Origin: Elymus sibiricus
Lineage: Eukaryota > Streptophyta > Magnoliopsida > Poales > Poaceae
NCBI GenBank assembly: GCA_039707655.1
Contig: CM077675.1
Span: forward strand, 418,995,162 to 419,059,161
Direction of reading: 5' to 3'
Length of the DNA stretch: 64,000 nucleotides
Shown here: positions 44,445-55,666 of the stretch, piece by piece
Layout of the letters: each line of letters begins with the position of its first letter
Numbering within the stretch: the stretch's first letter is position 1
Translations under genes and position numbers: made by a program
The notes under the pieces: generated by a model
Seen by the model: the letters and a program-made list of their open reading frames with translations, nothing else
Told to the model about the DNA's origin: nothing
Databases searched by the model: none

Positions 44445-45335
44445 CCAGTCTACTCTCTTCTAATGCTGCAAGATGCTGAAGGTGCTAGTCTTCGATAGGA
44501 CTAGGCCTTCCCCTATTCTTGCTTTCCGCAGTCAGCCCAGATATAACCCCATTCCTTGATACTGATGCATACTTAGCATAGTTCTGACGTCAGTCTTGCG
44601 AGTACTTTGGATGAGTACTCACCGCTACCTTGTTTTCTCTTTCCCCCTCGATACGATTACCGACTACTACACCACCGCCAGAGCCTATTACTACATGGAG
44701 GCTGCCCCCAACCAGCAGTAGGATAGGAGGTTCCCAGGCAGGCTTCGTTCGATCCGTTGTTATGTTTGTGCTAGCCTTCTTAAGGCAAAACTTGTTTAAC
44801 TTATGTCTGTACTTAGATATTATTTGCTTCCGCTGACTCGTGCTTGTCGAGCTTTGTATTCGAGCCCTTGAGGCCCCTGGCTTGTAATATGAAGCTGTAT
44901 GACTTTAATTTGTGTCTAGTGTTGTGTTGTGATATCGATCAGTGAGTCCCTAATCTTGGTCGTACGCATTGCGTGTATGATTAGCGTACGGTCAAATTGG
45001 GGGCGTCACACCAGACCACAGACGAGGCAACGACAAGGGCACAGGGTGCGCCCTGGAGGTAGACGCGCCCTCCCACTTGTGGGGCCCGTGCCGCTCCTTT
45101 TGACCTAAAACCTGGCATATAAATTCTCAAATATTCGAAAAACCCTAGGGTAGCATCCGAAACAATTTTTCGCCGCGGCAAGTCTCTGTTCCTCCGCGAT
45201 CCCATCTGGAGGCCTTTTCCGGTACTCTACCGAAGAGGGAATTCATCACGGAGGTCGTCTTCATCAACCTTGTTGCCTCCCACATGATGTGTGAGTAGTT
45301 CCTATAAGACCTATGGGTCCATAGCTATAGCTAGA

Positions 45336-45338
<3 letters not shown>

Positions 45339-45395
<57 letters not shown>
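45339..45395 (+). repeat. (CT)28 microsatellite
   Basis: 57 bp of uninterrupted CT in the WHAM-like LTR. The related LTR fragment at 63765-63777 has only a short ttctctctct at this place, so the run expanded in this copy. Confidence 0.95.
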
Positions 45396-45398
<3 letters not shown>

Positions 45399-46330
45399 TG
45401 ATCTTCAATATGATGGCTCTTCAGAGACCTATTCCATGTAATCTATGCGGTGTGTTTGTTGGGATCCGATGTATTGCGAGTTTATGTTCAGATTATTCAT
45501 TGAAAGTAATTGATGCAATCTGAGATTTATTATGTGTGATTTCATATAGCTATGTATGTTTCAGATCTATAAGTTTGCTTTGGCCAAGTAGATGAGTAGA
45601 TCTTAAGAGGGCGTGGTGCATAGTAGTAGGTTCAATCTTGCGGCATCCGCACTCTGTGACAGGAGGAGCAGCGAGGCACACATTTGTATTGTCTTTGCTA
45701 AGGATAAAATGACGGGGCATATTATTTGGTCTTACTTTGTCTACATTATGCCGTCTTGCTTAAAGGATTACTCTGTTTGTCATGAACTTAGTACCATAGA
45801 TGCATGGTGGATAGCGGTCAATTGATGAAGTAGTAGTGGTAGATGTAGACTCATTTCGGTCTACCTATCACGTACGTAATGCCTATATAGTGATCATGCC
45901 ATGAATAACAACATAATTATTTACTTTTCTATTAATTGCCCAACAATAATTTGTTCACCCGGCACTACTATGCTCATGAGAGAGATGCCTCTAGTGAACG
46001 CTATGGCCCCTGGGTCCATCTTTATATTTTACATATCGAAACCATACAATAATATTCATTGTTATTTATTTACTTTTTATTTGCATTTATTTATCTTACT
46101 CTATCAAGATTTAATATTTGCAATTAACGAGTACAAGGGGCTTGATAATCCTCTTGCCCGCGTTGGGTGCAAGTTTTTGCTCTTTTGTGTGCAGGAACTG
46201 TTGGTCGTCTGTTTGGATATCCTCCTATTGGTTCGATAACATTGATTCTTAACCGAGGGAAATAATTTTAGCTATTATATTACTTCACTCTTACTCTTCG
46301 AGGAAAACCCAATGCATTTCACAAGTAGCA

Positions 46331-46596
46331 GGGCCCCGGGGAGGGAGGGTGACATCGCCATGAGCCGAAGGAAGATCCATTGCTGCCGCCGCCGCTTGCC
46401 AGCGCAGTGACCAATATTTTGTCATTGTCGGAGGAGGAGAGGCTCAGAGAGGAGGAAGTGTGAATGTGCATTGTCGGAGCACGTATTATATAGCCACGGC
46501 CAGGCCATGCAAACGGACGGCTAGCCCGCTTCAATGCAATGCAGTGGCCAGAGTTGGTTTCTCGGGACGCGGAATTCACATTGAATCAGCGGAGCC
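46331..46596. other. Short unassigned segment between two LTR nests
   Basis: Moderate GC, with a TATA-like attatatag at about 46487. No gene or repeat recognised. Confidence 0.35.
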
Positions 46597-46885
46597 TCAT
46601 ACGTCCATTTTGAATCATGATTTCCTACTGTTATTTAGAATGTTTTTATCATTGTGATGCAATTCTTATGCCTTTTCTCTCTTAATTTGCAAGATTTACT
46701 TCAAGAGAAAAATTACCGACAGCTGGAGTTTTGGACCTAGAAGAGCGACCGCAGAGATAGCTATTCTCCGAAGCTCCAAATGACCTGAAATTTTCTAGAG
46801 ATTTATTTTAGAATGTATAAAAAATCTAGAAGAAAGAAACTCCGCGGAAGATCTACCATGAGCCCAGAAGGGCAGGGGTGCGCCC

Positions 46886-48401
46886 AGATACGTCCATTTT
46901 GCATCATGATTTCCTACTGTTATTTAATATGTTTTGTTGAATAATAATGCTTTAGGGAGTGATTCTAATGCCTTTTCTATCATAATATGCAAGGTTTATA
47001 CAAAGAGGGAGAATAACGGCAGCTGGAATTCTGGACCTGAAAAAGCACATCAGAGATACATATTCTGCACATCTCCAATGGAGCTGAAACTTTACGGAGA
47101 TTATTTTTGGAATTAATAAAAAATACTAGAGCAAAGAACTACTGGAGGTGGCCACCCTGGTGGGCCCAAGACACCAGGGAGCGCCAGGCCCCCCAGGCGC
47201 GCCCTGGTGGGTTGTGCCCTCCTCGGCCAACCTTCGGTGCCCATCTTCTGGTATATAGGCTCTTTTGACCTAGAAAAAATAGGGAGAGGACTTTCGGGAC
47301 GGAGCACCGCCATCTCGAGGCGGAACTTGGGCAGGAGCACTTTTGCCCTCCGGCGGAGTGATTCCGCTAGGGGAACTTCCCTCCCGGAGGGGAAATCGAA
47401 GCCATCGTCATCACCAACACCCCTCTCGTCTTTGGGAGGCCAATCTTCATCAACATATTCAACAGCACCATCTCCTCTCAAACCCTAGTTCATCTCTTGT
47501 GTTCAATCTTTGTACCGGAACCTCAGATTGGTACCTGTGGGTGACTAGTAGTGTTGATTACATCTTGTAGTTGATTACTATATGGTTTATTTGGTGGAAG
47601 ATTATATGTTCAGATCCATTATGATATTTAATACCCCTCTGATGTTGAGCATGAATATTATTTGTGAGTAGTTACCTTTGTTCTTGAGGTCACGGGAGAT
47701 GTCATGTTGCAAGTAATCATGTGAATTTGATATGTGTTCGATATTTTGATGATATGTATGTTGTGATTCCCTTAGTGGTGTCATGTGAACATCGACTACA
47801 TGACACTTCACCATCCTTGGGCCTAAGGGAATGCATTGTGGAGTAGTTATTAGATGATGGGTTGCTAGAGTGACATAAGCTTAAACCCTAGTTTATGCGC
47901 TACTTCGTAAGGGGCTGATTTGGATCCAAACGTTTAATGCTATGGTTAGATTTTATCTTAATACTTTTCTCATAGTTGCGGATGCTTGCGAGGGGGTTAA
48001 TCATAAGTGGGAGGTTGTTCAAGTAAGAACAACACCCAACCACCGGTCCACCCACATATCAAATTATCAAAGTAGCGAACACGAATCAAACCAACATGAT
48101 AAAAGCGACTAGATGAAATTCCCGTGTACCCTCAAGAACACTTTGCCTATTACTAGAGGCTGTTCTGTCCTGTCCTTTGCCACAAAAGGATTGGGCTACC
48201 TTGCTGCACTTTATTTACCGTTACCGTTAGTCGCTCGTTACCAATTATCTTGCTATCAAACTATCTGTTACCTACAATTTCAGTGCTTGCAGAAATTACT
48301 TTGCTGAAAACCGCTTGTCATTTCCTTCTGCTCCTCGTTGGGTTCGACACTCTTACTTATCGAAAGGACTACGATTGATCCCCTATACTTGTGGGTCATC
48401 A
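46886..48401 (+). repeat. 5' LTR of the nested Athila element
   Basis: A TATA box (gtatatagg, 47252-47257) is preceded 33 bp upstream by the block ccaggcgcgccctggtgggt. It ends gtgggtcatca. Confidence 0.92.
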
Positions 48402-48411
48402 AGACTCTTTT

Positions 48412-48429
48412 CTGGCGCCATTGCCAGGA
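48412..48429 (+). other. Primer-binding site, Athila type
   Basis: TGGCGCCATTGCCAGGAG, matching the usual Athila site TGGCGCCGTTGCCGGGGA with few changes (typically assigned to Asp tRNA). Confidence 0.85.
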
Positions 48430-48506
48430 GTGAAGCTCTCTTGGTAAGTGGAAATCGGTAAGGAAAAACTTATACTACGTAATGAAATTTATTGTTACTT
48501 GCTACT

Positions 48507-49461
48507 ATCGAAAACAATCCTTTGAGGGGTTTATTCGGGGTATCTTCACCTCGACCGGAACCACAATTAGTTGCCCCTCAACCTACTGCACGTACTGAAA
48601 ATATTGGATATGAATTTCCTTCGGGTATGGTAGAACAACTGCTTGCTAAACCTTATGCAGGAGATGGAACTGAACATCCTGATATGCACCTATTATATGT
48701 GAACGAAATTTGTGGATTATTTAAGCTTGCAGGTTTACCCGGAGATGAAGCTAAGAAGAAGGTTTTCCCTTTATCTTTGAAGGGAAAAAGCATTGACATG
48801 GTATAGGCTATGTGATGATCTTGGATCGTGGAACTGGAATAGTTTGCAATTGGAATTCCACCAAAAAAATTATCCCATGCATCTAGTTCATCGTGATCGG
48901 AATTATATATATAATTTTTGGCCTCGTGAAGGAGAAAGCATCTCTCTAGCTTGGGGGAGGCTTAAGTCAATGTTATATTCATGCCCCAATCATGATATCC
49001 CGAGAGAAGTTATTATTCAGAATTTTTATGCTCGGCTTTCTCATAATGATCAATCCATGCTCGATACTTCTTGTGCTTGTTCTTATATGAAGAAGACTAC
49101 TGAATTCAAGTGGGATCTCTTAGAAAGAATTAAACGCAACTCTGAAGATTGGTAACTCGATGAAGGTAATGAGTCAGGTATGAAGCTCGAGTTTGATTGT
49201 GTTAAATCTTTTATGAATACCGATGATTTTCATAAGTTTAGCACTAAATATGGACTTGACTCTGAGATAGTAGCCTCTTTCTGTGAAACATTTGCTACTC
49301 ACGTTGATCTCCCTAAGGAGAAGTGGTTTAAATATCACCCCCCTATTAAAGAAGAAATTAAAGAACCGGTCATAGCTAAAGATGAAACCATCATTTACAA
49401 TGTTGATCCAGTTGTGCTTACCACTTACATTGAAAAACCACCTTTCCCTGTTAGGATATAG
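48507..49461 (+). pseudogene. gag: Athila gag, broken
   Basis: The expected ATG is ATC at 48507-48509 (compare the intact ATGGAGAATAATCC of the outer element at 58477). The frame then encodes ENNPLRGLFGVSSPRPE, YEFPSGMVEQLL and KLAGLPGDEAKKKVFPLSL. Around 48795 one base shifts the frame; the homologous LEFHQKNYPMHLVHRDRNYIYNFW continues at 48793-49155, is cut by an in-frame TAA after NSEDW (49153-49155), and goes on to 49461. This is capsid-type Gag with at least three lesions. Confidence 0.85.
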
Positions 49462-49550
49462 GAACATGCTAAGGTATCAACTGTGGTTCGTAAGAGTAAT
49501 ATAAGAGCACCTAACCCCCTGAGAAAATTAAAGTAGAACCTAGTGTTACT

Positions 49551-50190
49551 ATGGTTAAAGATCTCTTGGTAGAAAATATTGATGGGCATGTTATCTACTT
49601 CTGTGATGAAGCTGCTAGAATCGCCAAACCTGATGAAAAAGATAAACATAGACTCATAGAGGGCATGCATGTTGTCTCAGTCAAAATAGGAGATCATTGC
49701 TATCATGGTTTATGCGATTTGGGTGCTAGTGTGAGTGCTATCCCTTTTACCTTATACCAAGAAATTATGAATGAAATAGCACCTGCTGAAATAGAAGACA
49801 TTGATGTTACTATTAAACTTGCTAATAGAGACACCATCACACCACTTGGGATTGTTAGAGATGTTGAAGTCTTGTGTGGGAAAGTAAAATACCCTACTGA
49901 TTTTCTAGTTCTTGGTTCCCCAAAAGATAACTTCTGTCCCATTATCTTTGGTAGACCTTTCTTCAACATCGTTAATGCTAAGATAGATTGCAAAAAACAA
50001 ACTGTCGTTGTTAGTTTTGGTGGTGTGTCTCATGAGTTTAATTTTTCCAAGTTTAGTTGACAACCCCGTGATAGAGCATCATCGTAAGGATGAAATAATT
50101 GGTCTTGCTTCTATTGCCGTGCCTCCTACTGATCCATTAGAACAATATTTGCTTGACCATGAAAATGATATACACTTGCGAAAGAAATGA
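49551..50190 (+). pseudogene. pro: Athila aspartic protease region
   Basis: 49551-50060 encodes a retropepsin-like domain: HGLCDLGASVSAIPF (active site DLGAS) followed by the conserved LANRDTITPLGIVRDVEVL and CPIIFGRPFFN. After the stop at 50058-50060 a shifted frame (50008-50190) continues linker sequence (ASIAVPPTDPLEQYLLDHE). The protease core itself is uninterrupted. Confidence 0.85.
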
Positions 50191-50236
50191 AATAGATACA
50201 ATTTTCTTTGAACAATAACCTCACCTGAAACACAAT

Positions 50237-53230
50237 TTGCCTATTGAAACTCTTGGAGGCCCTCCTCCACCTAAAGGTGATCCTGTGTTTGAATTAAAGC
50301 AATTGCCTGACACTTTGAAGTATGCTTATCTTGATGAGAAAAAGATATATCCTGCTATTATTAGTGCTAACCTTTCAGAACATGAAGAAGAAAGATTATT
50401 AAAAGTTCTAAGGAAGCACCGGGCTGCTATTGGATATACTCTTGATGATCTTAAGGGCATTAGTCCCACTCTATGTCAGTAGAAGATAAATATGGCACCT
50501 GATGCTAAACCCGTTGTTGATCACCAGCGGCGATTAAATCCTAAGATGAAAGAAGTGGTAAGAACTGAAATATTAAAGCTTCTGGAAGCAGGTATAATCT
50601 ATCCCATTGCTAATAGTAGATGGGTAAGTCCCGTTCATTGTGTCCCTAAGAAAGGAGGTATTACCGTTGTTCCTAATGATAAGAATGAACTCATTCCACA
50701 AAGAATTGTCACTCTCTATAGAATGGTAATTGATTTTAGAAAATTAAATAAAGCTACTAGAAAAGATCATTACCCTCTGCCTTTCATTGATCAAATGCTA
50801 GAAAGATTATCTAAGCACACACACTTTTGTTTTCTGGACGGATATTCTGGTTTCTCTCAAATACCAGTGTCACAATCTGATCAAGAGAAAACCACCTTTA
50901 CTTGTCCTTTTGGAACCTATGCTTATAGACGTATGCCTTTTGGTTTATGCAATGCACCTGCTACCTTTTAAAGATGTATGACTGCTATATTCTCTGATTT
51001 TTGTGAAAAGATTGTGGAGGTTTTCATGGATGGTTTTTCTGTTTACGAGACTTCTTTTGATGATTGCTTAAGCAACCTTGATCGAGTTTTGCAGAGATGT
51101 GAACAAACTAATCTCGTCTTGAATTGGGAGCAGTGCCACTTTGTGGTTAATGAAGGTATTATCTTGGGGCATAAAATATCTGAACGAGGTATTGAGGTGG
51201 ATAAAGCTGAAGTTGCTGCAAATGAGAAAATGCCATGTCCTAAAGATATTAAAGGTATTCGAAGTTTCCTTGGTCATGCTGGTTTTTATAGGAGGTTCAT
51301 TAAAGACTTCTCTAAAATTTCTAGGCCTCTTACTAATCTTTTACAAAAGTATATTCCTTTTGTCTTTGATGATGATTGTGTGGAAGCCTTTGAAACACTC
51401 AAGAAAGCCTTAACCTCTGCACCTATCGTTCAACCACCTGATTGCAACTTGCCTTTTGAAATTATGTGTGATGCTAGTGATTATGATGTTGGTGCTGTTA
51501 TAGGACAAAGAGTTGATAAGAAATTGAATGTTATCCATTATGCTAGCAAAACTCTAGACAGTGCCCAACGAAATTATGCTACTATTGAAAAAGAATTTTT
51601 AGCAGTTGTGTTTGCTTGTGATAAATTTAGATCCTATATTGTTGACTCCAAAGTTATTGTTCACACCGATCATGCTGCTATAAAATATCTCATGGAAAAG
51701 AAAGATGCTAAACCTGGACTCATTAGGTGGCTTCTTTTGCTTCAAGAATTTGACTTACATATCATTGATAGGAAGGGAGCTGAGAACCCCGTAGCTGATA
51801 ACTTGTCTAGGTTAGAAAATATTCTTGATGACCCACTACCTATTGATGATAGTTTCCATGACAAACAGTTAGCTGCAATACGTGTTTCTCAAAACACCCC
51901 TTGGTATGCTGATTATGCTAATTACATTGTTGCTAAATATATACCACCTAGCTTCACATACCAACAAATGAAAAAATTCTTCTATGATTTGAGGCATTAC
52001 TTTTGGGATGACCCACATCTTTATAAAGAAGGAGTAGATGGTATTATTAGATGTTGTGTACCTGGGCATGAACAGGAACAAATCCTACGGAAATGTCATT
52101 CCGAAGCTTATGGAGGACATCATGCGGGAGATAGAACTCCTCACAAGGCATTGCAATCTGGTTTTTATTGGCCTACTCTCTTCAAGGATGCCCGTAAGTT
52201 TGTCTTGTCTTGTGATGAATGTCAAAGAATTGGTAATATCGGTAAGCGTCAGGAAATGCCTATGAATTATTCACTTGTTGTCGAACCATTTGATGTTTGG
52301 GGTTTTGATTATATGGGGCCTTTTCCTTCCTCTAACGGGTATACTCATATTTTGGTTACTGTTGATTATGTCACTAAGTGGGTAGAAGCTATTCCAACTA
52401 GTAGTGCTGTTCACCACACCTCCATTAAAATGCTTAAAGAGGTTATCTTCCCAAGGTTTGGAGTCCCTAGATACTTAATGACTGATGGTGGTTCACACTT
52501 TATTCATGATGCTTTCCGTAAGATGCTTGCTAAATATGATGTTAACCATAGAATTGCATCACCCTATCATCCTCAATGTAGTGGTCAAGTTGAACTTAGC
52601 AATAGGGAGATAAAATTGATATTACAAAAAACTGTCAATAGGTCTCGAAAGAATTGGTCTAAGAAACTAGATGATGCACTTTGGGCCTATAGAACAGCTT
52701 ATAAAAATCCTATGAGTATGTCTCCATACAAAATGGTATATGGAAAAGCTTGTCATTTGCCTCTAGAGTAAGAACATAAAGCATTTTGGGCAATTAAAGA
52801 ACTCAATTATGATTTCAAACTTGCCGGTGAGAAGAGGCTATTTGATATTAGCTCACTAGATGAATGGAGAAACCAAGCTTATGAAAATGCCAAACTATTC
52901 AAAGAAAAAGTAAAAAGATGGCATGACAAAAGAATCCAAAAGCGGGAATTTAAAATAGGAGACTATGTTCTTGTGTTCAACACTCGTTTAAGATTTTTTG
53001 CAGGTAAGCTTCTCTCCAAATGGGAAGGACCATATATTATCAAAGAGGTTTATCGATCTGGAGCTATCAAGATTAATAATGCCGAAGGTACTAACCCGAA
53101 GGTGGTCAATGGACAAAGAATTAAGCACTATATCTCAGGTACGCCTATTAACGTTGAAAGCAATGTTATCCAAACCATGACACCGGAGGAACACATAAAA
53201 GAAACCTTCCGGAACACTCCAGAATTTTGA
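50237..53230 (+). pseudogene. pol: Athila reverse transcriptase, RNase H and integrase
   Basis: Frame segments 50237-50482, 50492-50971, 50978-52771 and 52772-53230. RT: WVSPVHCVPKKGG, MVIDFRKLNKAT, LDGYSGFSQIPV, FGLCNAPATF, then TAA (50969-50971) where CAA is expected. The catalytic box reads FMDGF (51023-51037) instead of FMDDF, so the second catalytic Asp is lost. RNase [35 protein letters not shown]. Integrase: zinc-binding [11 protein letters not shown]...CDECQR, core D-D-E in [16 protein letters not shown] and GQVELSNRE, then TAA after CHLPLE (52769-52771). The C-terminal integrase part (FKIGDYVLVFNTRLR) ends at 53230. Reading frame otherwise well preserved. Confidence 0.92.
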
Positions 53231-53385
53231 AAAATAGGAGGTACATGATACGGTAAGTAAACGGACTCCGAAAAATCCGCAAAAATATTTTTTCTCAGTT
53301 TTGGAATATTAGAAATTTTTGAAAATTAAGAAATAAACCGGAAGGCAACCGAGGTGAGCACGATACACTAGGGCGCGCTAGCCCT

Positions 53386-53568
53386 GCCAGGCGCGCCCTG
53401 GTGGGTTGTGCCCACCTCGAACACCTTCCTGACTCCGTTTTCCTTCCATATGCTTGTTTCCCAAGAATAAAAATTCTCTATATATACCCCCGACTGTTTT
53501 GACGACCGCGTGGCAGAAAAATCCTCTGTTCTTGTTTCGTGTTGTTTTCTCGTCAGATCTAGATCTCC
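53386..53568 (+). promoter_or_regulatory. Internal promoter-like region upstream of the extra ORF
   Basis: Contains ccaggcgcgccctggtgggt...gtgccc (53386-53413), identical over 27 bases to the block upstream of the LTR TATA box (47193-47219). A TATA box TATATATA at 53479-53486 follows, about 80 bp before the ATG of the extra ORF. The spacing leaves a leader of roughly 55 bases. Confidence 0.6.
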
Positions 53569-54210
53569 ATGGCTCCACCAAGCTCCTCCAAGGACAAGTT
53601 CTTCGAGATGGTCATCAACCCGTATTTGCCGGAGGTGATGAAGCACCCTCAAGCCATTGAGATGCGTGAGGGGGTGCTCCACATCCGCGATGTTCAGGGA
53701 CCCAAGAAGACCGGAAGCGTGGAGGCTAGGCTCGAGGCAGTGGAACAAGACATCTTCAAGTGCCAAAGGATGGTGGAGCGTGGACTTAGTGCCAATCACT
53801 CCATGAGCACGGAATTCACCCGTGATCAGATGGTGGATGGCTGGTCTATGAAGGACACCATCTCCACCCTCAACGAGCAAATCAATTTTCTGCAAAGCCA
53901 AGTTTATGATCTTCAAAATCAAGTTTTTGAATATGAAGCAAGATTTAAAGGTATGAGTTTAGCTGGCAGTTGCAGGACTCAGGGGACTCTTGCCTCAACT
54001 TTTGATGGGGAACCCTTGCCCTGGAAGCTGGAGGACAAGCCTACCACATCATCACCACCACCCCACCACCAAAGGAGACTTGAGCACACGGGTATGGGCA
54101 CTCCCCTTGGATTGAGCCAAGCTTGGGGGAGGTGCCCCGGTATCGTATCACCATCACTTTTATTCACCTTTACCTATCTTAGTTCAATCCTTAGTTTTCC
54201 TTTGATTTAG
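53569..54210 (+). CDS. Extra ORF (env position) of the Athila element, coiled-coil protein
   Basis: 213 codons, ATG 53569 (MAPPSSSKDKFFEMVINPYLPE), open and uninterrupted, between integrase and the 3' region, where Athila elements carry an additional env-like ORF. Residues about 45-65 (VEARLEAVEQDIFKCQRMVE) and 102-125 (TLNEQINFLQSQVYDLQNQVFEYE) are predicted by eye to form coiled coils. The middle/C-terminal part is Pro/Ser/His-rich; the last 18 residues are hydrophobic. No signal peptide is evident at the start, so a classical envelope protein is not supported. The hydrophobic tail overlaps a polypurine-like stretch and may not be functional. Role unknown. Confidence 0.7.
   Translation: MAPPSSSKDKFFEMVINPYLPEVMKHPQAIEMREGVLHIRDVQGPKKTGSVEARLEAVEQDIFKCQRMVERGLSANHSMSTEFTRDQMVDGWSMKDTISTLNEQINFLQSQVYDLQNQVFEYEARFKGMSLAGSCRTQGTLASTFDGEPLPWKLEDKPTTSSPPPHHQRRLEHTGMGTPLGLSQAWGRCPGIVSPSLLFTFTYLSSILSFPLI
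54119..54132 (+). other. Internal copy of the polypurine tract
   Basis: aagcttgggggagg is identical over 13 bases to the real polypurine tract aagcttgggggag at 55653-55665, about 1.5 kb upstream of it. Another partial copy (agcttgggggaggcttaag) is in gag at 48949. Confidence 0.6.
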
Positions 54211-54214
54211 TTGA

Positions 54215-55652
54215 ATAAAAGTTTAGCATGATCTATTTTCGTGTGTTAGTTTCGTGGCCTATCTATCTATGTAATCGAGTGAGAGTTATATAATAAAGTT
54301 TAGTTTGAGTTTTGCCTCTCTACTTTCTTGTTGCAATCAAAATAAAAGGGAAGAGAAATAAATGAAAAGAATCATATGCTAATCTTATGGTGAGTAATGA
54401 CAACACATAAGGAAAAGTATAAGTAGTAAAATTTATTGGAGAATGACAAACATAGCATTGGTCAATGATGCAATTCATGAAAGAATTAATAAGGGAAGAG
54501 AAGGTTCACATGCAAATACACTATCTTGGACATCTTTTATGATTGTGAGCCCCCATTAAATATTATATGTCAAAATGGTTGACGTTGGACAAGGAAGACA
54601 ACGTAATGATTTATGTTTGTTCATATCCACATAGAAGTTATATTGTCATAGATCCTTCAACATGTGGTGCTTGCTCAATATCTTTGCTAGCCAGAAATTC
54701 CGCACTAAGTAGAGATACTACTTGTGCATCTAAAAACCCAAACCCAAATTCATTCTTTGAGAGTCCACCATACCTACCTACGGATCGAGTAAGATCCTTC
54801 AAGTAAGTTGTCATTGGTGCAATAAGGCAATAAAAATTGCTTCTAAAAGTGTTTTGATCAATTAGTGTAAAAGAAAATTGAGCGCTATACGAACTTATGA
54901 TGGCAAAGTAATAAAAGCAACTGACTGCATAATAAAGGTTGCTATCATAGGGGGCAATATAGAGTGACGTTCTTTTACATTAAGAGATTGGGCATACAAA
55001 CCAAAAAGCGCATGACAACCTCTGCTTCCCTGTGCGAAGGGACTATCTTTTACTTTCATGTATTTACTTTTATGCAAGATTCAAGTATTCTTCCCTACTC
55101 CTTTTTACTTTTTATTTTGCAAGCATCATGTGGTGAGGAAAGATCTAGGCACATATATCCAGTTGGATATGAGTGGGCATGAGTTATTATTGTTGACATC
55201 ACCCTTGAGGTGAATACGTTGGGAGGCGAAACTATAAGCCCCTATCTTTCTATGTGTCCGGTTGAAACTTTTTGCTCATGGGTATGCTGTGAGTGTTAGC
55301 AATCATAGAAGACTGAATGATGGTTGAGTATGTGGACTTGCCAAAAGGCTCCGACATGAGACCCTTCCTGAAAATATGATGAATTGTAGTTCCAAAGTTG
55401 ACTGAGAACATAGTTTGTTGGTTTTCAATAAGGTTTATGCTTTATACTTCTATGTTGTGATGAATTGTTACTTGTACATGAGAAGCTATACGATGAAAGT
55501 ATATAAATAAGTTCTATGCTAGAGTTTGTTTCTGTTATGATAATAATCATGATGCTACAATGTCCGTATTTTGTTTGTATCGACACCTCTCACTCAAACT
55601 ATGTGGACATGCTTTTCAATATCGGCTTTTTGCTTGAGGACAAGCGAGGTCT
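54215..55652 (+). other. Long non-coding 3' region of the Athila element
   Basis: No coding domain recognised. Short frames (e.g. 54567-54806) have no family features. This is a common feature of Athila elements between the extra ORF and the 3' LTR. Confidence 0.55.
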
Positions 55653-55665
55653 AAGCTTGGGGGAG
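55653..55665 (+). other. Polypurine tract of the nested Athila element
   Basis: aagcttgggggag directly precedes the TGATACGTCC start of the 3' LTR. Confidence 0.85.
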
Positions 55666-55666
55666 T

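Larger units (their letters stand above)
31894..45010 (+). mobile_element. Solo-type long LTR (about 3.8 kb), interrupted by a Gypsy element
   Basis: Starts TGTAATACCCTGG and ends GGGGGCGTCACA, flanked by a perfect 5-bp duplication CCAGA (31889-31893, 45011-45015). Without the nested 35151-44444 element and its TSD it is about 3.8 kb. It has no primer-binding site, polypurine tract or coding domain between its ends, so a solo LTR is the simplest reading. It contains a C/G-rich block (32370-33080), a T/A-rich stretch and regulatory-looking repeats. Long Gypsy LTRs of the Sukkula/Erika kind end with similar gggggcgtcaca sequence; the family is tentative. Confidence 0.8.
31640..46330 (+). mobile_element. 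WHAM-like Gypsy (Athila-type) LTR, interrupted
   Basis: Left piece 31640-31893 starts TGATACGTCTCCAATGTATC. The right piece 45016-46330 continues the same LTR (leader-like ctgtgtgagtagttcctataa, tccatagctatagctagat, ending caagtagca). Together they make about 1.57 kb, a full LTR length. No primer-binding site follows 46330 and the flanks tgtct and gggcc do not match, so this is a solo or rearranged LTR without a preserved TSD. The 13-kb interruption is the solo-type LTR with its own nested element. The family name is from memory. Confidence 0.75.

Noticed and set aside
31635..46335. TSD for the WHAM-like LTR
   Set aside because: Left flank tgtct and right flank gggcc do not match, so a simple solo LTR with preserved duplication is not claimed.
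53569..54210. True retroviral envelope protein
   Set aside because: No signal peptide or convincing internal transmembrane segment; coiled coils and position alone do not show envelope function.
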